Shown: in pieces, positions 26,911-34,403 of the stretch
Layout of the letters: every line of letters begins with the position of its first letter
Position numbering within the stretch: position 1 is the stretch's first letter
Assembly (NCBI RefSeq): GCF_014640815.1
Contig: NZ_BMHM01000004.1
Location: 124,001-188,000 of the forward strand
Length of the DNA stretch: 64,000 nt
Source of the DNA: Vreelandella lutescens
GTDB taxonomy: Bacteria > Pseudomonadota > Gammaproteobacteria > Pseudomonadales > Halomonadaceae
Direction of reading: 5' to 3'
Program-made: the position numbers and the translations under genes
The notes under the pieces: generated by a model
Seen by the model: only the letters and a program-made list of their open reading frames with translations
Databases searched by the model: none
What the model was told of the DNA's origin: nothing

Positions 26911-27107
26911 GGATTGAGCATTTACGGGGCAAGGATGTCCTATAAGCAAGGATGCTCACAGGTTCAAGGAATGAATCTAAATACGATGAATACACTGGTC
27001 AGGGTTAATTCCAAGGTTGGAGCCCCGCAAAAGGATAGGAAGCCAGACGTCAATATCGTTTATAAGTAAGAGTGATCAAGACCCCGCCCTGCGGGGTCTA
27101 ATTTTTT
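26911..27107 (+). ncRNA. candidate CsrB/RsmY/RsmZ-type regulatory RNA
   Basis: Three consecutive hairpins show AGGA in the loop: GGGCA-AGGA-TGTCC (26927-26940), AGCA-AGGA-TGCT (26945-26956) and AGGTTCA-AGGAA-TGAATCT (26960-26978, 7 bp with one G-U pair). Further GGA motifs occur at 26911, near 27017 and twice near 27034-27042, giving seven in about 140 bases. CGGGGC (26925-26930) may also pair with a later GCCCCG. An intrinsic terminator ends the unit. RNAs of this type sequester CsrA/RsmA through GGA in loops. The 5' end is not fixed; a weak promoter (TTGCAA at 26881) and half-sites TGTAA/CTTAC at 26890-26905, one base short of the usual GacA-box spacing, lie just upstream. Confidence 0.62.
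27080..27107 (+). terminator. intrinsic terminator of the candidate regulatory RNA
   Basis: GACCCCGC (27080-27087) and GCGGGGTC (27091-27098) form an 8-bp GC-rich stem with a CCT loop, followed by TAATTTTTT. Confidence 0.88.
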
Positions 27108-27166
27108 GTGCCTAGCTAATAAATAGTCAGTATCCGGTTCATGCTTTTAAACGCTGTTCAGCCAGT

Positions 27167-27186
27167 TGCTACCACGGAAGGTAGCA
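27167..27186 (+). other. 7-bp hairpin with ACGGAA loop
   Basis: TGCTACC (27167-27173) pairs perfectly with GGTAGCA (27180-27186), exposing ACGGAA. An ANGGA loop on a short stem is the CsrA/RsmA binding pattern. It lies between the RNA terminator and the AT-rich promoter region of paralogue 2, and it is not known whether it is transcribed. Confidence 0.35.
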
Positions 27187-27198
27187 GGGTGAGTTAAT

Positions 27199-27227
27199 GT
27201 GAAACACTTAGCTGGCGCATGTGCCAT
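27199..27227 (+). promoter_or_regulatory. upstream block shared by both secreted paralogues
   Basis: GTGAAACACT (27199-27208) and GCGCATGTGCCAT (27215-27227) recur almost identically at 26321-26343. The ends of the blocks lie 218 and 221 bp before the two start codons. TGTGC-N7-GCACA (27220-27236) is an inverted repeat within it. The rest of 27108-27444 is AT-rich with no coding signal. Likely a retained regulatory region of a duplicated unit. Confidence 0.45.
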
Positions 27228-27444
27228 TATTGCACAATATATTTGAACAATTAATTAGTGTGCGATGTAATATTGTGCGCAATATATACTGTTTAAGTAG
27301 TTGATTTTAATTGTTTTTAATTTAAATTGATCGGATTGGCATCATGTGTGCAATACTAAGATGTAACGTTAGCCATTGGTCGTGGGCATCCATGTTATTG
27401 TTTAGCCTGCACTGTCTGGCTCCATGTTAAAGGAGTAGTAATCT

Positions 27445-27765
27445 ATGTTATTCAAAGCGTTAGCTAAAAAAACTGCCGTATTAGGTGTCGCGTTTGGCCT
27501 CGTGGCGAGCCCGATGGCATTTGCCCATACGTCGATTGAGCTCAATAAAGACCGCTCAGCAGGCCATGATGTCATTCAGCCTAGCTCGCACAACACCTCA
27601 GGCCCGGCACAATACTCGGCCAGCGACCTGACCCGCGATGAAGGGGATACGTTTGACTACTCCACTTCAAGCAGCGCCAGCGATTCCAGTAGCTCCACGA
27701 GCAGCAAAGCGGGCTATAACGCCAACGAACTCAACCGTGACGAAGGTGACGGTATCCGCTGGTAA
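27445..27765 (+). CDS. small secreted acidic repeat protein, paralogue 2
   Basis: A 106-residue protein. The signal peptide (KTAVLGVAFGLVASPMAFA) is nearly the same as in paralogue 1. The mature part has two well-kept repeats, AQYSASDLTRDEGD and AGYNANELNRDEGD, separated by a Ser-rich linker, plus a weaker N-terminal copy (SIELNKDRSAGHD). AAAGGAG precedes the ATG. It ends before a terminator. Function unknown; the repeat and duplication argue for a defined structural or binding role. Confidence 0.75.
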   Translation: MLFKALAKKTAVLGVAFGLVASPMAFAHTSIELNKDRSAGHDVIQPSSHNTSGPAQYSASDLTRDEGDTFDYSTSSSASDSSSSTSSKAGYNANELNRDEGDGIRW

Positions 27766-27783
27766 GCCAGTGTGATGACGAAG

Positions 27784-27807
27784 ACCCCGCCTAGGCGGGG
27801 TTTTTTG
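27784..27807 (+). terminator. intrinsic terminator after paralogue 2
   Basis: ACCCCGCC (27784-27791) and GGCGGGGT (27794-27801), with CTAG at the tip, are followed by a T-run. The stem resembles the one at 27080. Confidence 0.88.
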
Positions 27808-27829
27808 CGTCTATGCAGCCGCTTTTTCG

Positions 27830-28558
27830 CTACGTTTTAACCACGTCTTGGGTGCCTCGATAATGGCCGTCCCACATCAGCACGGCACCCGCTACGGCAC
27901 CGGGAATTAAGAACAGATTGGCGAGCGGTATCCAGGTGACCAGCATGATCAGCCCACCGTAGGTGAGGCTGGGCCACCAGCGGCGCGATAGGCGGCTGCG
28001 CATATCGCGAAACGTGACCTTGTTGTTATCCATCGGGTAATCAAGATAAGTGATCGCCATCACCCAGGCAGAAAACAGTGCCCATAAGAGAGGTGCCAAC
28101 AAGTTAAGTCCGGGAATCCAGCTAATAATAAACAGCGCTGCCATGCGTGGGAGAATATAGCCGAGTTTCACCAGCTCTCGTCCTAGCGCGTCAATGGCTG
28201 TTTTGGCTAGCCCGCGATCATCCAGCGGCTCCCGCCCGGTGGCCTGCCGCTCAACTTTAGCGGCTAAAAAACCGTAAAAAGGTGCGGCAATCAGGTGTGT
28301 CACCAGGGTGAAGGTAAAAAAGATCACCACTAACAGGCTGACGAAAAAAAGCGGCCAGATAAGCCAGGAGAGCCACTCCAGCCAGCTGGGTACCAGGGTC
28401 ATGGCACTGTCCAGCCAGCCGGAAAAGCGATTGAACACCACGCTTAGCATGCTGGCATACACGATGAGATTGACCAGAATTGGCAGGAAAATGTAGCGCC
28501 GCAGCCCTTTCTGGTACACCAAGCGCGTGCCTTGGCTCAGTGCCGTGATTGCATCCAC
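27830..28558 (-). CDS. cysZ: CysZ-type sulfate permease / EI24 family protein
   Basis: A 242-residue inner-membrane protein with several hydrophobic segments and the family pattern LPILVNLIVYASML near the N-terminus and WAMAITYLDYPMDNN-like region (SAWVMAITYLDYPMDN, about 166-181). CysZ imports sulfate for cysteine synthesis in E. coli. The start is GTG 28558 with AAGGAG eight bases upstream. That ribosome site is directly after the phoU terminator T-run, so cysZ must be reached by readthrough or its own promoter. Confidence 0.88.
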   Translation of the reverse strand: MDAITALSQGTRLVYQKGLRRYIFLPILVNLIVYASMLSVVFNRFSGWLDSAMTLVPSWLEWLSWLIWPLFFVSLLVVIFFTFTLVTHLIAAPFYGFLAAKVERQATGREPLDDRGLAKTAIDALGRELVKLGYILPRMAALFIISWIPGLNLLAPLLWALFSAWVMAITYLDYPMDNNKVTFRDMRSRLSRRWWPSLTYGGLIMLVTWIPLANLFLIPGAVAGAVLMWDGHYRGTQDVVKT

Positions 28559-28571
28559 TATGCTTGCTCCT

Positions 28572-28603
28572 TAAAAAAACGCCCAGATGAGTCATCTGGG
28601 CGT
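28572..28603 (-). terminator. intrinsic terminator between phoU and cysZ
   Basis: Arms ACGCCCAGATGA and TCATCTGGGCGT (28579-28590, 28592-28603) form a near-perfect stem. On the minus strand it is followed by seven T. It should end the pst-phoU transcript just before the cysZ ribosome site. Confidence 0.85.
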
Positions 28604-28628
28604 ATTGCAGGAGGAATTAACGGCTAGG

Positions 28629-29354
28629 TCAAGATTTTTTAAGCATCTTCTGATCTAAGGTATCCGGGTCGCTGTGGCGAATATCCAGGCCTTTCACTAG
28701 ATAGACCACATACTCTGCTAGGTTGTTGGCGTGATCGCCCACGCGCTCTAGTGCGCGCAGTACCCACATGATGCTGAGCACGGAGCTGATGGAGCGGGAG
28801 TCCTCCATCATGAAGGTCATCAAAGAGCGCATGGCGCTGCCGTACTCGTCATCCACTGACTCATCTTCACGCACGACCTGCATAGCAAGCTCAGTATCGA
28901 AGCGGGCAAAGGCCGTGAGCGCATCGCGCAGCATTTTACGTACGTGTTCGCTGATGTGACGCACTTCGACCAGGCCACGAATACCGCCGCTGTTTTCACT
29001 CAGCAGCAGCGCATTGCGGGCAATTTTGCTGGCCTCATCGCCAATCCGCTCCAGGTCTGATGTTGCGCGAATAACGGCCAGCACTAGACGCAGATCAGAG
29101 GCGGCCGGCTGGCGTCGAGCCAGTACGCGGGTACACTCATCGTCAATTTGCAGCTGCAGGTCGTTCACCTGGCGGTCGTTGTCACGCACTTTCTCGGCTA
29201 GACGGCTGTCGCCTTCCAGCAGTGCGTGAACGGCGTCTTGTACCTGTTTTTCCACCAGACCGCCCATGGCCATCAGGTGGGTTTTCAGCTCTTCCAGCTC
29301 CTGGTTGAACTGGCGAGAGATATGCTGGCTGTGGGTATCGCTCGTAATATCCAT
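28629..29354 (-). CDS. phoU: phosphate signalling regulator PhoU
   Basis: A 241-residue all-helical protein with two PhoU repeats; conserved acidic metal-site segments appear (RATSDLERIGDEASKIA, about 100-116, and LRALERVGDHANNLAEYV, about 200-217). It links Pst transporter state to PhoR and keeps the kinase off when phosphate is plentiful. It is the last gene of pstC-pstA-pstB-phoU and ends before an intrinsic terminator. Confidence 0.96.
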   Translation of the reverse strand: MDITSDTHSQHISRQFNQELEELKTHLMAMGGLVEKQVQDAVHALLEGDSRLAEKVRDNDRQVNDLQLQIDDECTRVLARRQPAASDLRLVLAVIRATSDLERIGDEASKIARNALLLSENSGGIRGLVEVRHISEHVRKMLRDALTAFARFDTELAMQVVREDESVDDEYGSAMRSLMTFMMEDSRSISSVLSIMWVLRALERVGDHANNLAEYVVYLVKGLDIRHSDPDTLDQKMLKKS

Positions 29355-29384
29355 GGAGCACTCCTGACGTAATGTCGATGGGGC

Positions 29385-30197
29385 CTAGGTCATGCGGCCG
29401 GTGATGTAGTTTTCGGTGCGTTGTAAACGCGGGTTAGTGAACACTTGATCCGTTGGCCCGTACTCAACGAGTTCACCTTGCTGCAAAAAAGCCGTGTAGT
29501 CGGACACCCGCGCGGCTTGCTGCATATTGTGGGTAACCAGCACCAGCGTGAGCTGGGATTTCAGGTTACGAATCAACTCTTCAATTTTTAGCGTCGAAAT
29601 AGGGTCCAGCGCCGAGGCAGGCTCATCCAACAGCAATACATCGGGCTGTACAGCCAGCGTGCGGGCAATCACTAAACGCTGCTGCTGCCCGCCGGAAAGC
29701 TGCCATGCCGAGCGGTGCAGGCGGTCTTTCACCTCGTCCCACAGGGCGGCCGAGGTGAGCGCCCATTCGATGATGTCGTCGCGTTTGCGCTTCGGCATTC
29801 GACCCTGTAAGCGCAGCCCGAAGGCAACGTTTTCATAGATCGACATTGGAAACGGGTTTGGGGTTTGAAACACCATGCCCACGCGGCGTCGCAGCTCGGT
29901 GACGTTCATCTGCGAGGCGTGGATGTCCTGGCCTTCTAACTGGATTTGACCATGATGCGTGACTGACTCATTGAGGTCATGAAGCCGGTTAATCGCGCGC
30001 AGCAGAGTAGATTTGCCACAGCCCGACGGGCCAATAAACGCGGTCACGCGGTGGCGAGGCACATCCAGCGTTAGGTCGCGCAACGCGGTTTTCCCCGCAT
30101 AAGCGAGGTGAAACTGGTTGATGCTCAAGCAGCAGGTCTCGGCGGAAAAGCGAGTCACCGGTGCTTGAGTCGGGTTGGCGGACGATAACGCTAGCAT
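29385..30197 (-). CDS. pstB: phosphate ABC transporter ATPase PstB
   Basis: A 270-residue ATPase. Walker [10 protein letters not shown] (about 56-64), Q-loop [11 protein letters not shown], signature [14 protein letters not shown] (about 167-180), Walker [14 protein letters not shown] and H-loop [11 protein letters not shown] are all intact. It powers phosphate import by PstCA. Its start overlaps the pstA stop by seven bases. Confidence 0.97.
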   Translation of the reverse strand: MLALSSANPTQAPVTRFSAETCCLSINQFHLAYAGKTALRDLTLDVPRHRVTAFIGPSGCGKSTLLRAINRLHDLNESVTHHGQIQLEGQDIHASQMNVTELRRRVGMVFQTPNPFPMSIYENVAFGLRLQGRMPKRKRDDIIEWALTSAALWDEVKDRLHRSAWQLSGGQQQRLVIARTLAVQPDVLLLDEPASALDPISTLKIEELIRNLKSQLTLVLVTHNMQQAARVSDYTAFLQQGELVEYGPTDQVFTNPRLQRTENYITGRMT

Positions 30198-31603
30198 TCG
30201 TTCCCTCGTTGACGCCTTAGATAATGACGCAGAAATATGGCAGTTAGATTAAGCACCAGTACAATCAGCACTAATAATAGGGCGGTGGCAAACACCAGGG
30301 GTATAGCCGCTTGTACATCCTCACCGTGAAAAGCGGTATCAAATAAATGATAGCCGAGGTGCATAAACTTGCGTTCTAGGTGCAGGTAGGGAAATTCACC
30401 ATCAACAGGCATTTGCGGGGCCAGTTTCGCGACACCTACCAGCATCAGCGGCGCGACTTCTCCTGCTGCCCGCGCCACTGCCAAAATCACCCCCGTTAGC
30501 ATGGCGGGGGTGGCCATAGGCAGTACCACGCGAGTCAGCATTTCCAGGCGGGTGGCACCTAGCGCCACTGCACCCTCGCGCTGGGCATCGGGAATGCGCG
30601 CCAACCCCTCTTCGGTCGCCACAATCACGACGGGTAACGTTAACAGCGCCAGGGTGAGCGATGCCCATAGCAGGCCGCCGGTTCCAAAAGTGGGTGAGGG
30701 CAGTGCCTCCTCAAAAAACCAGCTGTCGATCGAACCGCCAATCCCGTAAACAAAGACCCCCAGGCCAAACACTCCGTACACAATCGAGGGTACCCCCGCG
30801 AGGTTGCGCACACCGATACGCACTAACCGGGTCAGACGGTTCTGGTGGGCAATTTCATTGAGATAAATAGCTGCCAGAACGCCAAATGGCGTCACGATGA
30901 CGGACATCAATATCACCATTAATACCGTTCCGAAAATGGCTGGCCACACGCCGCCTCCGGTATTGGCTGCGCGGGGGCCTTCACTCAGAAATTGCCAAAT
31001 ACGCTGGCTCCAGGCCGCTGTTTTTTGCACCCATGACATGGCATTAGGCGTTTGGAAAAGTGTAACGCCGGATAGTGGCTGAATAACGCGTTGGCCATTG
31101 GCGGTGGTCAGATGAAGCTGTGCCTCTGGGCGCTGACTGTCTGGCAGGGCAAGAGCAGTGGTCACAAACGCCCAGGCCGCGTCGCCTTCAAGGCGCTCGC
31201 CCGCGCGCTCCACGCTGCTAAGGCGGCCGATAAAATCGCCCCATGGGGTGCGCTCCAGCCGCACGATCTCGTCGGGAACTGACTTTTCAGCAATGTCGTC
31301 AATAGCGACCCAGCGCCAGCGCGTGCCATCGATATCTCGGTTGCCGGTAAAGTAGAGTCGCTCCATGCCCGCTGCGTTGGGCAGGGGGGCTTCTCGCACC
31401 GGCTGGCCTATCACCGTTTCGCCTGAGTGAAGAGTGACTTCTTCCAATGAGGCGGGCCAAAAGTGGCCAAGCCCCCGTGTGGCGAGCAGGGTAAGCAGCG
31501 TCGCCAGCATCAGCAGCGATACTGCCACGCTCGCGGCACATAACCAGGGCCATAGTAAGCTGCCCATGGCGCGAGTGCCGAGCGGGCGAGATAGCCAACG
31601 CAT
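30191..31603 (-). CDS. pstA: phosphate ABC transporter permease PstA, large form
   Basis: A 470-residue permease, much longer than E. coli PstA (about 296). A membrane helix near residue 20 is followed by a soluble periplasmic insert of about 170 residues, then the conserved six-helix permease region with the EAA loop [20 protein letters not shown] (about 330-349). Large PstA forms of this kind occur in pseudomonads and relatives. It overlaps pstC by one base and pstB by seven. Confidence 0.93.
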   Translation of the reverse strand: MRWLSRPLGTRAMGSLLWPWLCAASVAVSLLMLATLLTLLATRGLGHFWPASLEEVTLHSGETVIGQPVREAPLPNAAGMERLYFTGNRDIDGTRWRWVAIDDIAEKSVPDEIVRLERTPWGDFIGRLSSVERAGERLEGDAAWAFVTTALALPDSQRPEAQLHLTTANGQRVIQPLSGVTLFQTPNAMSWVQKTAAWSQRIWQFLSEGPRAANTGGGVWPAIFGTVLMVILMSVIVTPFGVLAAIYLNEIAHQNRLTRLVRIGVRNLAGVPSIVYGVFGLGVFVYGIGGSIDSWFFEEALPSPTFGTGGLLWASLTLALLTLPVVIVATEEGLARIPDAQREGAVALGATRLEMLTRVVLPMATPAMLTGVILAVARAAGEVAPLMLVGVAKLAPQMPVDGEFPYLHLERKFMHLGYHLFDTAFHGEDVQAAIPLVFATALLLVLIVLVLNLTAIFLRHYLRRQRGNEC

Positions 31604-32721
31604 TAGCGGTTACCCCCTAGGCGCTGATAGCGTTGCCGCAGGCGCTGGCGTACCACCTCGGCTAGGGTATTGACCAAAAAGGTGAAGATAAACAGCGCCA
31701 GGGCGGCAAAAATCAGCAGGTGGTAAGTGATGCCACCTGGGGAAGCCTCCGGCAGCTCAATGGCAATGGAGGCGGACAGTGAGCGCAGCCCTTCAAAGGG
31801 GCTGGCGCTAAAGAGCGCGGTATTGCCGCTGGCCATCAAGACAATCATGGTTTCGCCTACCGCACGCCCGGCACCAATCATGACCGCTGAAAAGACCCCA
31901 GGGCCTGCCGTGGGAAGCGCGACTTTCCACAGCGCTTGCCAACGGCTGGCTCCCAGCGCCTGAGCCCCTTCCATTAAGTTGGCGGGTACATCGGCCAGGG
32001 CATCTTCTGCCAGCGAATAGATACTAGGAATCACCGCAAACCCCATCGCGATCCCGACGATCAGCGCATTGCGAGTGGCATAATCTAACCCGTACTGCTG
32101 GTCGAGCATGCGGCGTAGGTCGCCGCCGAACCAAGCCTGTTCCATGAGCGGGGCCAGCCATAGCGCCAGGGTGGCCATCATCGCGAGCCATGGCATCAGC
32201 CAGATGCCCGCCCAGGAAAGCGGTAGGCACTGGCGCAAACGGGCGCTAGCGAGATACCAAAGGCTGCCTGCCAGTGCAGCGCTAAGTGGCAGCCAAACAA
32301 TCACGAGCAGCGTGCTGGCTAGGTGACGCTCGACCCAAGGGGCTAGCAGAAGCCCGGCAATAAAGCCCACCACCACGCCGGGAATGGCTTCCATTAGCTC
32401 AAGAATGGGTTTTACCCGACTGCGTAGCCGTGGTGACATGAACAGTGCCGAGTACATGGCGGCACCCAGGGCTATGGGTGTGGCAAATAGCATGGCGGCG
32501 AGGGCTGCTTTGAGAGTGCCCCAGGCCAGTGGCGATAGGGTATTGAGCGATAGCGCATCGCCAAACGCCAAGAGCGGCAGCGTCTCCCACACAAGAAATA
32601 CGCCAATAGCAAGAATGGCCAACAGCACGCCAATACCACCGGCGGTAATCAACCCGGTCGCAATGCGGTCGTGAATAAGACGCAGCGGCTGACGCGAAAG
32701 AGGTAGCCGTGGGGGAGTCAT
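31603..32721 (-). CDS. pstC: phosphate ABC transporter permease PstC
   Basis: A permease of about 372 residues from ATG 32721 (MTPPRLPLS); the frame also opens at a GTG at 32784, so 21 more residues are possible. It has six or more membrane helices and the EAA-type loop EDALADVPANLMEGAQALGASRWQ (about 238-261). It forms the membrane channel with PstA. A Pho box lies upstream at 32799-32816, giving pstC-pstA-pstB-phoU a promoter separate from pstS. Confidence 0.93.
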   Translation of the reverse strand: MTPPRLPLSRQPLRLIHDRIATGLITAGGIGVLLAILAIGVFLVWETLPLLAFGDALSLNTLSPLAWGTLKAALAAMLFATPIALGAAMYSALFMSPRLRSRVKPILELMEAIPGVVVGFIAGLLLAPWVERHLASTLLVIVWLPLSAALAGSLWYLASARLRQCLPLSWAGIWLMPWLAMMATLALWLAPLMEQAWFGGDLRRMLDQQYGLDYATRNALIVGIAMGFAVIPSIYSLAEDALADVPANLMEGAQALGASRWQALWKVALPTAGPGVFSAVMIGAGRAVGETMIVLMASGNTALFSASPFEGLRSLSASIAIELPEASPGGITYHLLIFAALALFIFTFLVNTLAEVVRQRLRQRYQRLGGNR

Positions 32722-32798
32722 GTCGACATCATAAAGAAACGAGTGCCGTAGCAAAAAAGTACGTACATGGCCGAAGTTTTCCACCCTACGGTATGTTT

Positions 32799-32816
32799 AT
32801 GACAGTTAAGTGACAA
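32799..32816 (-). promoter_or_regulatory. Pho box between pstS and pstC
   Basis: On the minus strand TTGTCACTTAACTGTCAT matches the Pho box consensus at 13 of 16 defined positions. It begins one base after the pstS stop codon and lies 78 bp before the pstC ATG. Confidence 0.75.
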
Positions 32817-32817
32817 T

Positions 32818-33798
32818 CTAGTCGTCAAGCAGTGGCGGAGTCCGTTGCGCTTGAGGTAGCGGCACAAAGCCCGCGGCTTGTACGATTCGCTGCCCTTCAT
32901 CAGAAAAGATCAGCTCAATAAAGGCTTGCTCTGCAAGTGGCAGTGCTTCGCCGGGCGGCAGATTAACGTACAGGTAGAGATCCCGTGACAGCGGATAGGT
33001 ATTGTCCTGAATCGTTGCCACGCTGGGTATGATGGCCGTGCCCTCTGCGTTGATTAACGGTAGTGCGCGCACCATGGGATTGAGATGGTTATAGCCCGCA
33101 TAGCCCATGGCATTGGGGGACTCCCCCACGGCGGCAATCACGGCAGAAGAGCCAGGGTGCTCGCTAATATCACGGCGAAACTGGCCGTTGCATAGCGCGC
33201 GTTCTTGGAACAGACCGTGGGTGCCAGAGGCTAAATTACGACCATGCAGCGCAATTTTGCCGTAGGGCCACTGTTGCTCTGGTAGTAGTTCTTCCCAACG
33301 ACGAAGGGGTTCGGAGTCTCCACAATATAAAGAGGTAGAGAAAATCGCATCGGCTTGCTGACGGCTAAGTGACGCCAGTGGATTGTGGCGGTGTACCACC
33401 AGCAGTAGAGCATCTCTTGCAACGCTTAGTTCGTGAGGGGGGTAGCCATAACGGTCAATAAACTGCTGGCGCTCACTCTCAGTGATCGGACGCGACATCG
33501 GACCAAAACGCGTCGTGCCTGCTATCAAGGCGGTGGGCGCGCTGGCAGACCCCCCGGCTTGAAACTGAAGGGTAATATTGGGGTAACGATGATTAAGCGC
33601 TTCTCCCCAGCGCAGCATCAAGCCTGCCATGGTGTCAGAGCCTACAGCCCCTAATGTGCCGCTTACCACGGAGTTTGGTTGCCCCCAGGCGAAAGCGCAA
33701 AAAAACATCAGCCCAGTGGCCACCCACAGGCGAGATTGACGGCTTACGCGTGAGCAGTAGTGCTGTAAGCGACTGCCCTTCAAACCCTTGCCCTTCAA
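32818..33798 (-). CDS. pstS: phosphate-binding periplasmic protein PstS
   Basis: A 326-residue PstS-family protein with a signal peptide (about residues 1-39, ending FAWG). Phosphate-binding-like segments are LGAVGSDTM (about 49-57) and ASGTHGLFQERALCN. It captures phosphate in the periplasm for PstCA. The start is TTG with AGGGGTGA upstream. A 12-base direct repeat with a 15-base period (33774-33785, 33789-33800) places a second in-frame TTG five codons later. No Pho box is obvious upstream. Confidence 0.9.
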   Translation of the reverse strand: MKGKGLKGSRLQHYCSRVSRQSRLWVATGLMFFCAFAWGQPNSVVSGTLGAVGSDTMAGLMLRWGEALNHRYPNITLQFQAGGSASAPTALIAGTTRFGPMSRPITESERQQFIDRYGYPPHELSVARDALLLVVHRHNPLASLSRQQADAIFSTSLYCGDSEPLRRWEELLPEQQWPYGKIALHGRNLASGTHGLFQERALCNGQFRRDISEHPGSSAVIAAVGESPNAMGYAGYNHLNPMVRALPLINAEGTAIIPSVATIQDNTYPLSRDLYLYVNLPPGEALPLAEQAFIELIFSDEGQRIVQAAGFVPLPQAQRTPPLLDD

Positions 33799-33909
33799 AC
33801 GTCACCCCTCTTATGATTAACTATTGATAGTCTGTTGCGATGCAGCAACATCACCATCATTCTTATCCCTCGTATCATCACAACAATAACCTTACAAAGC
33901 GACCACCTT

Positions 33910-34323
33910 ATGACACCGCTGGACACCGATTTGGACGACATACCCGCCCCACAAGGGCAGCTCACTTTAAAGTTACTGGCTTCTCGGCAAGATACCAATT
34001 TCTACGGGGATATTCCTGGTGGCTGGTTGGTCAATCAAATGGATCAAGCGGCAGAGTTAGCCGCGGGGCGCGAGGCAGGTGGCCGTACCGCCACGGTGGC
34101 CATTGAGGCGATGGATTTTCTCAGCCCCGTCAGGGTGGGCTCCATGGTGAGCGTCTATACCCAGGTACAAGAGATTGGTCACAGCTCCATCAAAATTGAT
34201 GTGGAAGTGTGGGTACGCCCGCCCCATGGTCGCCATATTGAAGAGCGCCAGAAAGTCACCGAAGCGCGTTTTGTGATGGTAGCGTTGGATGACAATGGGC
34301 GTATCCGCGCCGTGCACAGCTAA
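33910..34323 (+). CDS. acyl-CoA thioesterase, YciA-like hotdog protein
   Basis: A 137-residue protein from ATG 33910 (MTPLDTDL); the frame is open to 33835, but the upstream part is low-complexity. It has the hotdog-fold pattern LASRQDTNFYGDIPGGWLVNQMDQAAEL, where DTNFYGDIPGGW contains the Asp/Asn and Gly residues of the catalytic helix region, then VRVGSMVSVYTQV. It hydrolyses acyl-CoA to acid plus CoA; chain-length preference unknown. Confidence 0.87.
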   Translation: MTPLDTDLDDIPAPQGQLTLKLLASRQDTNFYGDIPGGWLVNQMDQAAELAAGREAGGRTATVAIEAMDFLSPVRVGSMVSVYTQVQEIGHSSIKIDVEVWVRPPHGRHIEERQKVTEARFVMVALDDNGRIRAVHS

Positions 34324-34353
34324 CGGCGCTGTTTGATGAACCGCTAAAGCAGC

Positions 34354-34382
34354 AAAAAGGGTGCCGAAGCACCCTTTTTTGT
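34354..34382. terminator. bidirectional terminator after the thioesterase
   Basis: AAAAAGGGTGC (34354-34364) and GCACCCTTTTT (34369-34379) with a CGAA tetraloop and flanking A/T runs; it serves both convergent genes. Confidence 0.88.
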
Positions 34383-34403
34383 TAGCCGAACGGAGGAGAG
34401 TGA

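Noticed and set aside
26961..26980. GGTTCAAGG resembling a tRNA T-loop
   Set aside because: No acceptor or anticodon arms could be built around it, and the bases form the third AGGA hairpin instead.
26881..27069. Open frame of 62 codons between the two secreted paralogues
   Set aside because: No convincing ribosome site, unusual composition, and it coincides with the GGA hairpins and terminator of the candidate RNA, which explain the sequence better.
33835..33909. Upstream extension of the thioesterase
   Set aside because: It is a low-complexity His/Ile-rich translation of the promoter region; ATG 33910 fits the family.
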